Shown here: piece after piece, positions 42,670-53,332 of the stretch
How positions within the stretch are numbered: position 1 is the first letter of the stretch
How the letters are laid out: each line of letters starts with the position of its first letter
Assembly (NCBI GenBank): GCA_902635225.1
Contig: CACPNG010000002.1
Coordinates: 1 to 64,000, forward strand
Origin: an uncultured Pelagibacteraceae bacterium
Lineage (GTDB): Bacteria > Pseudomonadota > Alphaproteobacteria > Pelagibacterales > Pelagibacteraceae
Direction: 5' to 3'
DNA length: 64,000 nt
The notes under the pieces: model-generated
What the model saw: only the letters and a program-made list of their open reading frames with translations
Told to the model about the DNA's origin: nothing
Databases searched by the model: none
Made by a program: the position numbers and the translations under genes

Positions 42670-45033
42670 ATGCTTAAATTTATTAATTTTTCTATCAAAT
42701 CTATTATAATATTTTTTATAGTAACCCTGTTTTTTTTACTATCTACTTTATGGTATTTTTCAATAGGCTTACCTGATTATAAAAAGTTATCAAACTATCA
42801 ACCTCCTATATCTAGTAGAGTCTATTCAGAGAATGGAAAATTAATAGCAGAGTATGCTATAGAAAAGAGATTATTTGTTCCATACGACTCTGTTCCTGCC
42901 ACAGTAATTAATTCATTTCTCTCTGCAGAAGACAAAAATTTTTTTAATCACCCTGGAATTGATGCTAAAGGGATTTTGAGAGCCTTAATAAATAATATAA
43001 AAAATATATCACAAAATAAAAGATTAGAGGGAGCCTCCACAATTACTCAGCAAGTAGCTAAAAATTTTCTTTTGACCAATGAAGTTTCTTTGAAAAGAAA
43101 AATTAAAGAAGCAATTTTAGCTTTTAGAATTGAGAGAGCTTACTCAAAAGAAAGAATCTTAGAACTTTATTTGAATCAAATTTACTTGGGACAAGGAACA
43201 TATGGTATTGCTGCTGCAAGTTTAGAATATTTTGACAAACCAATAAAAGAATTAAATTATGCTGATGCAGCTTTACTTGCAGCACTACCCAAAGCTCCTA
43301 GTAAATACAATCCTTACAGATTTCCAGATTTAAGTAAATTTAGGAGAAATTTGGTTCTAAAAAATTTAGAGGAAAATAAATTTATTTCTAAAGAGGAACT
43401 TAAAAATTTTCAAGATACAGATTTAAATCTTAAAAAAAGAAAAATAGAAATAGTGAATGAAGCAAATTCTTATACCGAAGAAGTTAGGAGATCAGTAAAA
43501 GAAAATTATGGTTTTGAAAAATTATATTCAGAAGGACTAAGCATTAGAACGCCACTTGACATAAATTATCAAATTCAAGCACTTAAATCACTTAGAAAAG
43601 GAATAGAAGATTACGATAAACGACATGGATGGAGGGGACCTATTTCTAATAAATTAAATAATAAAAATTGGAAAAATAAACTAGATAAATTTAAATTAGA
43701 CCCAACCTTAGATTGGAAATTTGCAGAGATTCAAAATTTAGATAATTCTGGAATGAATTTTAAAATTATAAATGATAAAATTAATAACAACATTGTTGGT
43801 TATTTATCTAATAAACAAGTTAAATGGGCGCTTTCAAAGAAAAAAACCTTAAATGAAGTTTTCAAAGTTGGAGATATAATTTTTGTTAAAAAAGATAAAA
43901 ATTCTTGGAGTTTAAAACAATATCCGAAAGTTGATGGAGGAATAGTAGTATTAGATCCTTATACTGGAGATGTAAAAGCTTTAGTGGGTGGGTTTAACTT
44001 TAGATCAAGTGAATTTAATAGGGTAACACAAGCTAAGAGACAACCCGGTTCTGCATTTAAACCAATTGTATATGCTGCTGCTTTGGAAAATGGATTTTCA
44101 CCTAATTCTATTATTTTAGATGCGCCATTTGTTGAAAGTCAAGGTGTTGGATTAAAAAATTGGAAACCAGAAAACTATGGAAAAAAATTCTATGGACCAA
44201 CAACTTTAAGAAAAGGAATAGAATATTCTAGAAATTTAATGACTGTGAGGATAGCAAAAATTCTAGGATTGAATAAGATTTTAGAATTATCAGAAAAATT
44301 AGATATCTATGATGATATACCAGAACTTTTATCAGTTTCACTTGGGGCAGCAGAAACTACTTTATTAAATCTAACATCCGCTTATGCACCATTTGTAAAT
44401 GGGGGAAAAAAAATTAATCCGACTTTGATATCAAGAATTCAAGATAGAAGAGGAAAAACGATATTTAGTTTAAAAAATAGAAAATGCATTGGTTGTGATA
44501 AATTTATAAATGAAAATGAAGAATTACCGAGAATAGAAAACACTAATATTAGAGTCTTTAGCGAAGAAACAGCTTATCAAATGGTGTCTATACTTAACGG
44601 AACGGTTAAAAGGGGAACGGCGAAAAAATTGAAATCACTAAACGTTCCAATAGCAGGTAAAACTGGAACTACAAATAAGAATTTTGATGCATGGTTTATA
44701 GGATTTTCATCAAATTTAGTAATTGGAGTTTACATTGGTTTTGACAACCCACAAACTTTAGGAAAATTTGAAACAGGATCAAAAGCAGCTTTACCAATTT
44801 TTAAAAACTTTATTGAAAACGCTCTCTTCAAAAATGATTTTAAAGAATTTAAAGTCCCAGAAAACATATATTTGACCTCACTTAATTATGATACAGGTCT
44901 AAAAGCATCATTAGGGGATAAAAAAACTATAGTCGAAGCACTTAAGGTAAAAGATATTAACAATATAAATAATAATAATTTAATTTCAATTAATAGCCGT
45001 GATAGTCTAATAAAATATAGACAATTTTACTAA
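42670..45033 (+). CDS. mrcA: Penicillin-binding protein 1A (bifunctional transglycosylase/transpeptidase)
   Basis: 787 aa; SAEDKNFFNHPGID, EGASTITQQVAKNFLLT, RQPGSAFKPIVYAAAL, GKTGTTNKNFDAWFIGF. Confidence 0.96.
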   Translation: MLKFINFSIKSIIIFFIVTLFFLLSTLWYFSIGLPDYKKLSNYQPPISSRVYSENGKLIAEYAIEKRLFVPYDSVPATVINSFLSAEDKNFFNHPGIDAKGILRALINNIKNISQNKRLEGASTITQQVAKNFLLTNEVSLKRKIKEAILAFRIERAYSKERILELYLNQIYLGQGTYGIAAASLEYFDKPIKELNYADAALLAALPKAPSKYNPYRFPDLSKFRRNLVLKNLEENKFISKEELKNFQDTDLNLKKRKIEIVNEANSYTEEVRRSVKENYGFEKLYSEGLSIRTPLDINYQIQALKSLRKGIEDYDKRHGWRGPISNKLNNKNWKNKLDKFKLDPTLDWKFAEIQNLDNSGMNFKIINDKINNNIVGYLSNKQVKWALSKKKTLNEVFKVGDIIFVKKDKNSWSLKQYPKVDGGIVVLDPYTGDVKALVGGFNFRSSEFNRVTQAKRQPGSAFKPIVYAAALENGFSPNSIILDAPFVESQGVGLKNWKPENYGKKFYGPTTLRKGIEYSRNLMTVRIAKILGLNKILELSEKLDIYDDIPELLSVSLGAAETTLLNLTSAYAPFVNGGKKINPTLISRIQDRRGKTIFSLKNRKCIGCDKFINENEELPRIENTNIRVFSEETAYQMVSILNGTVKRGTAKKLKSLNVPIAGKTGTTNKNFDAWFIGFSSNLVIGVYIGFDNPQTLGKFETGSKAALPIFKNFIENALFKNDFKEFKVPENIYLTSLNYDTGLKASLGDKKTIVEALKVKDINNINNNNLISINSRDSLIKYRQFY

Positions 45034-46122
45034 TGCATAATTTTGAAAATAAACTTAGCAATTTAGAAAAAAACCTTAAAAATATTAGGGGGTACCTTTG
45101 ATAAAAATAAAGTTGAGAAAAAAATCAAAGAACTCGAGATAATATCCCAAAAAGAAAATTTTTGGAAAGATCAAAAACTTGCTAAAAAAACTATAAAACA
45201 AAAAAAAATTTACGAAGAAATTTTTAATACTTATAAAAAGTCATTAAATGATATCTCTGATTTAAGAGAATTATTCAATATTGCAAATAAAGAAAACGAT
45301 GATGAAACAATAAAAGATTGTATTTATAAGTCAGAAGAAATTCAAAACACTTTACGGAATAGTGAAAAAATTTGTTTCTTATCAGGAGAAAATGATGATC
45401 TTAATATTTATTTAGAAATACATGCAGGTGCTGGAGGAACAGAAAGTCAAGACTGGGCAGACATGTTAAGAAGGATGTACATAAAGTGGTTTGATAAAAA
45501 AAAATATAAATACGAAGTTATTAGTGAGCACAAAGGAGATGAAGCTGGAATTAAGTCCTCAATTATTAAAGCGCATGGCGATTATTTATATGGACTAATG
45601 AGAGCCGAGTCAGGTGTTCACAGACTTGTTAGGATTTCTCCCTTTGACAGTGGTGCGAGAAGACATACAAGTTTTGCAAGTGTTTGGGTTTATCCCGTAG
45701 TTGATGATGATATAGATATAAAAATTGACGAAAAGGATTTAAGAGTTGATACTTACAGATCGAGTGGTGCTGGCGGTCAACATGTCAACACAACAGATAG
45801 TGCTGTTAGAATTACTCACCTTCCAACTAAAATAGTTGTTCAATGTCAAAATGAGAGATCCCAACATAAAAATAAGGAAACTTGTTTTAAAATGCTCAAA
45901 GCAAGGCTGTACGAACATGAGATACAAAAAAGAGAAGAACAAAACCAAAAAAATTTAGACTCTAAGACTGATATAGGTTGGGGTCATCAAATAAGATCTT
46001 ATGTATTACAACCTTATCAATTAGTAAAAGACTTACGTAATAAAATTGAGAGCACAAATCCATCAAGAGTTCTCGATGGGAATATTGATGAATTTATTGA
46101 AGAGGGAATAAAAAATAGATAA
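45033..46122 (+). CDS. prfB: Peptide chain release factor 2, expressed via programmed +1 frameshift at 45099
   Basis: ATG at 45033: MHNFENKLSNLEKNLKNIRGYL-TGA(45099..45101) in AGGGGGTACCTTTGAT. The +1 shift enters GAT at 45100 and runs in frame into ORF 45463..46122 (SGAGGQHVNTTDSAVRITHLPT, GGQ motif). Confidence 0.96.
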
Positions 46123-48305
46123 TGAAAAAAATAGTTAGTTTTTCAATAATATCAATTTTAAGTGTCCTAGTTTTATTTTTAGTATTTTTATCAACAACTG
46201 GAATAGAAACAAAAAGATTTAACAATTTAATTACCAAAAAAATAAAAGAGAGTAATGGAGACATAAATTTAATCTTAAAAACAATTCGCTTTAAGCTTGA
46301 TTTGAGTGAAATCAGTTTATTTTTAGAGGCAAAGAATCCAAGTATAAATTTTAAAGAAATTAATCTGCCTACGAAAAATATTAAAGCTTATATCAATTTT
46401 ATTTCACTTTTAAAATCTGAAAATAAATTTGAAAAAATAAGTTTAAATTTTGATCAAATAAGTTTTAAAAAAATTAAGATGATTGCACCAATGTTAAAAT
46501 TATCCAATTTTTCAAGTTTTTTAAACAATAAACTAGTCGAAGGAAAGTTAAATACACAAGTCGAATTTTATTTTAATAAAAAAAATGAAATAGAAAATTT
46601 TATAACAAAAGGATCAATTATTGAGGGAAAAATTAATTTTGAAAAAGAAATTAATTTTGAAGATATGAATTTTAAATTTTTTGCTGATAAAACGGATATT
46701 CTAATTAAAAATTTCAGTAGCAACTTTGGTCCAATTATTATTGAAAACGGTAATGCGAAAATTCAAGTCTCTCCAGAAATTTTAGTAGAAACTAATTTTT
46801 TAAGTAATATAAAAATTAAGAATGAAACTATCGAAGAACTTAATTTTTTAAATAAGTTCTTAAATTTAAGTTCTTTAGAAAATTTAAGCGGTAAGTTTAA
46901 TAATAGCTTTTCTATAAATTTAGACAAAACATTAAATATAAAAGATTATAATTTTAGAAATAAAGGTAAAATATCAAAAGCAAAATTTAATTTACAAAAT
47001 TCTATTCAAACTTTCTTTCCTAATTCTAACAAAAAATTTGTCACAGTCAGAGATACTGAAATAAACACTTCAATTCAACCTTACAGCAATAATATTATAA
47101 TTAAGGGCAAATATTCGTTGGACAATGAGAATTTTTTAGATTTTGATTTTGATAATTTAATTAAAAAAGAAGTTCTTAAAATTAAAGTAAATACAGTTAT
47201 AGAAGAAAATATAAAAATTGATTTTATAAATTATTTTAAATCTAAAAAAAAAATTTCCGAAGTTTCTTTTGAGCTTAAAAAATTTAAAGATAATCTCGAT
47301 TTTAAATACATAAATTATAAGGAAGGTAAAAATTCAATACTTATTAATGATCTAAAATTTAAAAATGGTAAATTTTCAAATCTAAAAAAAGCATCGATTA
47401 AAACATTTTCTGAAAACGAACTTAATAATGATTTTACAATTTTATTTGGAAAAAAAATTGAAATTAAAGGAAATAAATTTGATGCAAGTAATTTACCAAA
47501 AATTTTATCACAAAAAAAAAATAATAATAATTTTAAAAACTTAAATAAAAATATTGAAATTGAATTTGTAAATGTAATTGCTCCATTATCAGAAAAACTC
47601 TCAAAATTTAGACTTATTGGAAAAATTGAAAAAGGAAAACTTGTAAAAATTTCCTCTAAAGGTGATTTCGGAAATAATAATTTTTTAGATATCACAATGA
47701 AAAATGACAAACTTCAAAAGAAAAAATATCTAGAAATTTACTCAGACATTACTAAGCCTTTGTTGACTGAGTATAGTTTTTTCAAAGGTTTAACAGGAGG
47801 GAAATTATTATACTCAGCGATAATTGATGACAACTCCGCACTTTCAAAATTAAAGATAGAAAATTTTAAAGTTGTAAATGCACCAGGTATGGTAAAGCTG
47901 CTCACTATAGCTGACCTCGGAGGTTTAGCAGATTTAGCCCAGGGAGACGGTATATCATTTGATACATTAGAAATAGATATTGAACAAACAGATGAATTAA
48001 TAAAGATTAATGAAATTTTAGCCTTAGGACCTAGTATTTCAGTTTTAATGGACGGCTATAAAGATAAAAACATAACAAGTTTAAGAGGTACATTAATTCC
48101 AGCTAAAACATTAAACAAAATGATTTCAAGAATACCATTAATTGGAGATATAGTAATCCCTAAGGAAGTAGGAGAAGGATTGTTTGGAATAAGCTTTAAA
48201 ATGAAAGGGACTGAGGGAAAAATAAAAACATCAATTAATCCAATTCGAACAATTACTCCAAGATTTATTCAAAAAATTATAGATAGAAACAAAAAAATTA
48301 ATTAA
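46122..48305 (+). CDS. AsmA/YhdP-like large envelope protein
   Basis: 727 aa, N-terminal TM anchor; C-terminal LLTIADLGGLADLAQGDGISFDTLEIDIEQTDELIKINEILALGPSISVLMDG resembles AsmA-like/DUF3971 C-termini. Confidence 0.65.
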   Translation: MKKIVSFSIISILSVLVLFLVFLSTTGIETKRFNNLITKKIKESNGDINLILKTIRFKLDLSEISLFLEAKNPSINFKEINLPTKNIKAYINFISLLKSENKFEKISLNFDQISFKKIKMIAPMLKLSNFSSFLNNKLVEGKLNTQVEFYFNKKNEIENFITKGSIIEGKINFEKEINFEDMNFKFFADKTDILIKNFSSNFGPIIIENGNAKIQVSPEILVETNFLSNIKIKNETIEELNFLNKFLNLSSLENLSGKFNNSFSINLDKTLNIKDYNFRNKGKISKAKFNLQNSIQTFFPNSNKKFVTVRDTEINTSIQPYSNNIIIKGKYSLDNENFLDFDFDNLIKKEVLKIKVNTVIEENIKIDFINYFKSKKKISEVSFELKKFKDNLDFKYINYKEGKNSILINDLKFKNGKFSNLKKASIKTFSENELNNDFTILFGKKIEIKGNKFDASNLPKILSQKKNNNNFKNLNKNIEIEFVNVIAPLSEKLSKFRLIGKIEKGKLVKISSKGDFGNNNFLDITMKNDKLQKKKYLEIYSDITKPLLTEYSFFKGLTGGKLLYSAIIDDNSALSKLKIENFKVVNAPGMVKLLTIADLGGLADLAQGDGISFDTLEIDIEQTDELIKINEILALGPSISVLMDGYKDKNITSLRGTLIPAKTLNKMISRIPLIGDIVIPKEVGEGLFGISFKMKGTEGKIKTSINPIRTITPRFIQKIIDRNKKIN

Positions 48306-49536
48306 TTTTAACAATATAATGTTTTTTCTTTCCGTAAGAAATCTTCAAAATTTTATTTGTAAAATCTGATAATTTAAGGATTTTTTTAGAGTCAACAATT
48401 AATATATTATTTACTTTTAAACCTTTATTTTCAATAACTCTTCTTGCCTCACTATTAGAATGAACAATTTGATTTTTTGATAAAAATTCCAAGAGTTTTA
48501 CTCCTTTTGCTATATCATTTTGTTTTATTATGATTTCTGGAAGATTTGATCCTAATCCTTTTCCATGGAATGTATCTTTTGCAGTTTGTTCTGCTTTTTT
48601 TGATGCAGTATCCCCATGTAAAATTTTTGTTGCCTCATTAGCTAATAAAATTTTTAAATTATTTATGTTTGACTCTCTTTTAAATAGATTATCTATTTCA
48701 CTAGTTTCTATTTCAGTAAAAAAGTTCAAAAATTTTTTCACATCTCTATCATCAGTATTTCTCCAAAATTGCCAATAATCATAAGCAGAAAACATATCTT
48801 CGTTAAGCCAAATCGCCCCTGACTCTGTTTTACCCATTTTTGTACCCGATGCTAAAGTAATTAATGGAGATGTTATGCCATACGCTTCTTTTTTAAGTAT
48901 TCGTCTGATAAGATCAACTCCATTTACAATATTCCCCCACTGATCCGAGCCTCCAATTTGTAAAATACAATCATTGTTTTTATATAATTGATAAAAATCA
49001 TAAGCTTGTAAAATCATATAATTAAATTCCATATAACTAAGCGATTGCTCTCTATCTAGTCTAAGTTTGACACTTTCAAATGTAAGCATCTTATTTATAG
49101 TAAAATGACTACCTATATCCCGCAAAAATTTAATGTAATTTAATTTTGTAAGCCATTTTGCATTATCAACATAAACGGGCTTAGTTTTTTTATTTGTAGT
49201 ATCTAAAATTTTATTAAAAGCTTTTTTTATGCTCTTTATATTTGCATCAATTTCTTTTTTCTCGAGAATTTTTCTTGTTGAGTCCTTACCTGAAGGGTCA
49301 CCAATTAGTGTTGTACCTCCACCTAATAGGACGATTGGGCGGTGGCCGTATTTTTGCATCATTTTAAGAATCATTATTTGAAGCAGACTTCCAACATGTA
49401 GGCTTTTAGCTGTACAATCAAAACCTATATAAGCTGAAATTGATTTTTTATCGCTAATAGCTTGAAGTTTATTAAAGTCTGTGCACTGACTTAAATACCC
49501 TCTAGAATTCATCTCAGCTAAAAATTTATTTTTCAT
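48298..49536 (-). CDS. tyrS: Tyrosine--tRNA ligase
   Basis: AYIGFDCTAKSLHVGSLLQIMIL, LLGGGTTLIGDPSGKD, ILQIGGSDQWGNIVNG, SGTKMGKTESGAIWL (KMSKS-like). Confidence 0.97.
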   Translation of the reverse strand: MKNKFLAEMNSRGYLSQCTDFNKLQAISDKKSISAYIGFDCTAKSLHVGSLLQIMILKMMQKYGHRPIVLLGGGTTLIGDPSGKDSTRKILEKKEIDANIKSIKKAFNKILDTTNKKTKPVYVDNAKWLTKLNYIKFLRDIGSHFTINKMLTFESVKLRLDREQSLSYMEFNYMILQAYDFYQLYKNNDCILQIGGSDQWGNIVNGVDLIRRILKKEAYGITSPLITLASGTKMGKTESGAIWLNEDMFSAYDYWQFWRNTDDRDVKKFLNFFTEIETSEIDNLFKRESNINNLKILLANEATKILHGDTASKKAEQTAKDTFHGKGLGSNLPEIIIKQNDIAKGVKLLEFLSKNQIVHSNSEARRVIENKGLKVNNILIVDSKKILKLSDFTNKILKISYGKKKHYIVKIN

Positions 49537-49591
49537 AGCACTTACTATTTAAACTACTATTATACGAAAATTGTTATAAATAAATAAAAAT

Positions 49592-50695
49592 ATGAGTGAA
49601 AAATATACATCTTTAGGCTTGATGAGTGGAACATCTGGAGATGGAGTAGACGCATCTATAATAAATTCAGATGGAGTTAATGAATTTGAGACAGTAAAAG
49701 ATAAGTATTTTGAATATGATTCTAATATTTACAAAGATTTCCATTTTTTAAAAGATAGAATATTTAATTTTCATGATTTAAAAAAACTCTCAAAAGAAAT
49801 TAATGAATTAGAAAGGAAAATTACATTATTTCATGCAAAAATTATAAAAGAATTATCGGACAAAAATGAGAAAATTTTAGTCGGATTTCATGGTCAAACA
49901 ATCTACCACAATGCAATGGAGAAAATTTCAAGACAATTAGGGAACGGAAAATTACTTTACCAACTAACAAAAAGGAAGATAGTTTATAATTTTAGAGAAA
50001 ATGATATTTTAAACGGCGGTGAAGGTGCTCCTCTAACACCTATATTTCATCAATTGATAGCTACCCAAAAAAAAATAAAACTTCCTACCTGCATTCTCAA
50101 CATTGGAGGAATATCAAATGCTACAATTGTGAGCATCGATGAATTATTTAGCAAAGATATTGGACCTGGAAATTGTTTGATTGATACTTGGGTGAGAAAA
50201 AATTCTGAGAAAAAATTTGACCGTGATGGGTACTTAGCGAGTATAGGAAAAAAAAATGAAATAATTTTCGAACAAGCACAAGAATTATACTACAACAGAA
50301 ACAAAGAAAAAAAATCTTTTGATACAAATGATTTTGATATATCTTTTTCAAGAGGTTTGTCTCTAGAGGATGGGGCAACTACTCTTACTGAGTTTACAGG
50401 AAGTATAATTGCTGAAACGATTTGTCTTTTTGCAAAAAAAGGGAAAAAGTTTAACAATATAATTATTTGTGGCGGGGGTAGAAAAAATAAAGTATTAATA
50501 GATGTAATTAAAAAAAATCTTACGCACAAATCAAAAATAAATATGATTGATGATTTCGGTGTAAATGGTGATTTCGTAGAGTCTAAGGCGTTTGCTTTTC
50601 TTGCAATTAGATCTTATAAAAATTTACCTATAACATTTCCAAGTACCACAAATTGTAATAAACCATGTACTGGCGGAAAAATAATTGAAAACTAA
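49592..50695 (+). CDS. anmK: Anhydro-N-acetylmuramic acid kinase
   Basis: LGLMSGTSGDGVDASI, GFHGQTIYHN, ILNIGGISNATIV, DIGPGNCLIDTWV. Confidence 0.95.
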   Translation: MSEKYTSLGLMSGTSGDGVDASIINSDGVNEFETVKDKYFEYDSNIYKDFHFLKDRIFNFHDLKKLSKEINELERKITLFHAKIIKELSDKNEKILVGFHGQTIYHNAMEKISRQLGNGKLLYQLTKRKIVYNFRENDILNGGEGAPLTPIFHQLIATQKKIKLPTCILNIGGISNATIVSIDELFSKDIGPGNCLIDTWVRKNSEKKFDRDGYLASIGKKNEIIFEQAQELYYNRNKEKKSFDTNDFDISFSRGLSLEDGATTLTEFTGSIIAETICLFAKKGKKFNNIIICGGGRKNKVLIDVIKKNLTHKSKINMIDDFGVNGDFVESKAFAFLAIRSYKNLPITFPSTTNCNKPCTGGKIIEN

Positions 50696-51348
50696 ATAAG
50701 AGATGTCTTTTCTTTCAAATATTTTTCAATTTCGATTACTAACTCTTTTTCCTTTTCTTTAAAAAAATGATTTGAGTTTTTTATTTTAGAAAAAATTACC
50801 TCGACACCTTTTTGATTTTTAATTCTATTATCTAGTTCATTGATACTTTCCTTAGTAACTAATTCATCATTCTCACTATAAATTACTTGACCAGAGGTAG
50901 GACACGGAGCTAAAAAAGAAAAGTCATAAACGTTAGGTTGTGGAGATACTGCTATAAAATTATTTACTTCTGGTCTTCTCATTATTAATTGCATACAAAT
51001 TAATGAGCCAAAAGAGAAACCTGAAACCCAGCACTGACTGTAATCTAAATTTTGTCTTTCAATCCAATCCAAAGCTGCAGCAGCGTCAGAAAGTTCTCCT
51101 TGACCATTATCGAATACTCCATCACTTTTACCAACTCCTCTAAAATTTACTTTTATAACTGAAAAACCATTTTCTAGAAAAATATTATACATCAGTTGAA
51201 CAATTTTATTATTCATTGTTCCACCATACTGAGGGTGTGGATGGAGAACTATTGCAACAGGGGAACCAAACTTTGGATTTTTATAATATTTTGCCTCAAG
51301 TCTACCAGCAGGCCCCGGGATAAAAATATCTAAACTTTTTGGTTTCAT
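50692..51348 (-). CDS. Alpha/beta hydrolase
   Basis: 218 aa; VAIVLHPHPQYGGTMNNKIVQ, VNFRGVGKSDG, WVSGFSFGSLICMQL; divergent from the iscR-suf cluster. Confidence 0.85.
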   Translation of the reverse strand: MKPKSLDIFIPGPAGRLEAKYYKNPKFGSPVAIVLHPHPQYGGTMNNKIVQLMYNIFLENGFSVIKVNFRGVGKSDGVFDNGQGELSDAAAALDWIERQNLDYSQCWVSGFSFGSLICMQLIMRRPEVNNFIAVSPQPNVYDFSFLAPCPTSGQVIYSENDELVTKESINELDNRIKNQKGVEVIFSKIKNSNHFFKEKEKELVIEIEKYLKEKTSLI

Positions 51349-51352
51349 AATT

Positions 51353-51371
51353 GATAATGATTATTATTTAA
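51353..51371. promoter_or_regulatory. Fur-box-like sequence in the hydrolase/iscR divergent region
   Basis: GATAATGATTATTATTTAA matches 14 of 19 positions of the classical Fur box GATAATGATAATCATTATC (counted by hand); the AT-rich background reduces significance. Confidence 0.3.
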
Positions 51372-51422
51372 AAAAAAAGTTCTGATTTATAACATGTTTT
51401 TATGCGACAAATTTTTTTTTTT

Positions 51423-51447
51423 AATTCTGACTAAAATAGTAGGAATT
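51423..51447 (+). promoter_or_regulatory. IscR type-1-like operator upstream of iscR-suf
   Basis: AATTCTGACTAAAATAGTAGGAATT: core GACTaaaatAGTagg matches the central part of the E. coli IscR type-1 consensus (GACTRWWWYAGTCRR) except for one position; ends 32 nt before the iscR ATG. Confidence 0.55.
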
Positions 51448-51479
51448 GAACTAAAACTATTGTAATACAACGTTTAATT

Positions 51480-51896
51480 ATGAAACTAACCAACAAAGGA
51501 CGATACGCTGTAATGGCAATGGCTGACTTGGCATCAAATGCTAAAGACGGACCAATAAGTCTTGCCGAAATATCTTTGAGACAAAATATTTCATTGGCTT
51601 ACTTGGAACAAATCTTTTTAAAGTTAAAAAACAATAAATTGGTTAGAAGCTCAAGAGGAGCTGCTGGAGGATATATTTTAGAAAAACCAGCTTCCGAAAT
51701 TAAAATATCTAATATCATTTATGCAGTTGATGAGAAAATCAAAACACTAAATTGCAAAAAAAATTCAAAAAGAGGGTGCAACAACAAACCAATTAAGTGC
51801 ATTACTCACGATTTATGGGACCAATTAGATAAACACATAAACGGTTTTTTTGAAAAAGTAAAATTACAAGATCTTACCAAAACAGCTGAAAAATAA
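51480..51896 (+). CDS. iscR: Rrf2-family Fe-S regulator, IscR type
   Basis: [40 protein letters not shown] retains three Cys plus His as in IscR cluster ligation; heads the suf cluster. Confidence 0.93.
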   Translation: MKLTNKGRYAVMAMADLASNAKDGPISLAEISLRQNISLAYLEQIFLKLKNNKLVRSSRGAAGGYILEKPASEIKISNIIYAVDEKIKTLNCKKNSKRGCNNKPIKCITHDLWDQLDKHINGFFEKVKLQDLTKTAEK

Positions 51897-51898
51897 CA

Positions 51899-53332
51899 AT
51901 GAAGAGCGAAGAATTAAAGAATCAGGATTATAAATACGGTTTCACTACAGAGATCGAAAACTTTAAAGCTCCCAAAGGACTTTCCGAGAAAACTATAAAG
52001 TTTATTTCTGAGATTAAAAAAGAACCTAAATGGATGCTTGATTGGCGATTAAAAGCATTTAACAGATTAAAGGTTTTGAAAGAGCCTAACTGGCAAAAAC
52101 CAAAATACCCTAAAATTAATTATCAAGATTTATATTATTATTCAGCTCCAAAAAGTATGAAAGATAAACCTAAAAGTTTAGATGAAGTAGATCCAAAACT
52201 TATTGAAACATATAATAAACTTGGCATTCCTCTAAATGAACAAAAAAGATTAAGTGGAGTAGCAGTAGATGCAGTTTTTGACTCAGTTTCTGTAGCGACA
52301 ACTTTTAAGGGAGAACTAGATAAAAAGGGAATAATTTTTTGTCCAATTTCTGAAGCTATTCAAAAACATCCAGATTTAGTTAAAAAATATCTTGGATCTG
52401 TTATTCCTCTTAGTGACCATTATTTTGCAACGCTAAACTCAGCAGTATTTACAGATGGGTCTTTTGTTTACATTCCACCTAACACAAGATGTCCAATGGA
52501 ACTTTCTACCTATTTTAGAATAAATGCATCGGAAACAGGTCAATTCGAAAGGACACTAATTATTGCAGACAAAGGTAGCTACGTTAGTTATTTAGAGGGT
52601 TGTACAGCCCCAATGAGAGACGAAAATCAATTACACGCAGCTAACGTGGAATTAGTTGCTTTAGATGATGCAGAAATAAAATATTCAACAGTTCAAAATT
52701 GGTATCCTGGAGACAAAGATGGAGTTGGTGGAATTTATAATTTTGTAACAAAGAGAGGCGCATGTAGAGGTAGAAATTCAAAAATCTCATGGACGCAAGT
52801 AGAGACTGGTTCTGCGATAACTTGGAAATATCCAAGTTGTATTTTACAAGGAGATAACTCTGTAGGTGAATTTTATTCAATTGCTATAACTAATAACCAA
52901 CAGAAAGCAGACACTGGAACCAAAATGATTCACTTAGGTGAAAATACAAAGAGTAAAATTATTTCTAAAGGAATTTCAGCAGGTCAAGCCGATAATACAT
53001 ATAGAGGTCTTGTAGATATTGGAGCAAAGGCTAAAAATTCCAGAAATTACACTCAATGTGATTCACTTTTAATGGGCAATAAATGCGGGGCACATACAGT
53101 GCCGTATATAAGAAATAAAAACTCATCTTCGACGGTTGAACATGAAGCTACGACATCTAAAATCAATGAGGATCAATTATTTTATTGCAATCAAAGAGGA
53201 CTAAATCAAGAGGAAGCGGTAAGTCTTATCGTAAATGGTTTCTGTAAAGAAGTGCTTCAGCAACTTCCTATGGAATTTGCAGTTGAGGCACAAAAATTGG
53301 TTTCTATTAGTTTAGAAGGGAGCGTTGGATAA
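51899..53332 (+). CDS. sufB: Fe-S cluster assembly protein SufB
   Basis: 477 aa; [74 protein letters not shown]. Confidence 0.98.
   Translation: MKSEELKNQDYKYGFTTEIENFKAPKGLSEKTIKFISEIKKEPKWMLDWRLKAFNRLKVLKEPNWQKPKYPKINYQDLYYYSAPKSMKDKPKSLDEVDPKLIETYNKLGIPLNEQKRLSGVAVDAVFDSVSVATTFKGELDKKGIIFCPISEAIQKHPDLVKKYLGSVIPLSDHYFATLNSAVFTDGSFVYIPPNTRCPMELSTYFRINASETGQFERTLIIADKGSYVSYLEGCTAPMRDENQLHAANVELVALDDAEIKYSTVQNWYPGDKDGVGGIYNFVTKRGACRGRNSKISWTQVETGSAITWKYPSCILQGDNSVGEFYSIAITNNQQKADTGTKMIHLGENTKSKIISKGISAGQADNTYRGLVDIGAKAKNSRNYTQCDSLLMGNKCGAHTVPYIRNKNSSSTVEHEATTSKINEDQLFYCNQRGLNQEEAVSLIVNGFCKEVLQQLPMEFAVEAQKLVSISLEGSVG

Noticed and set aside
45463-46122. ORF-track prfB starting at 45463
   Set aside because: Lacks the RF2 N-terminal domain; the true gene begins at 45033 with a +1 frameshift.
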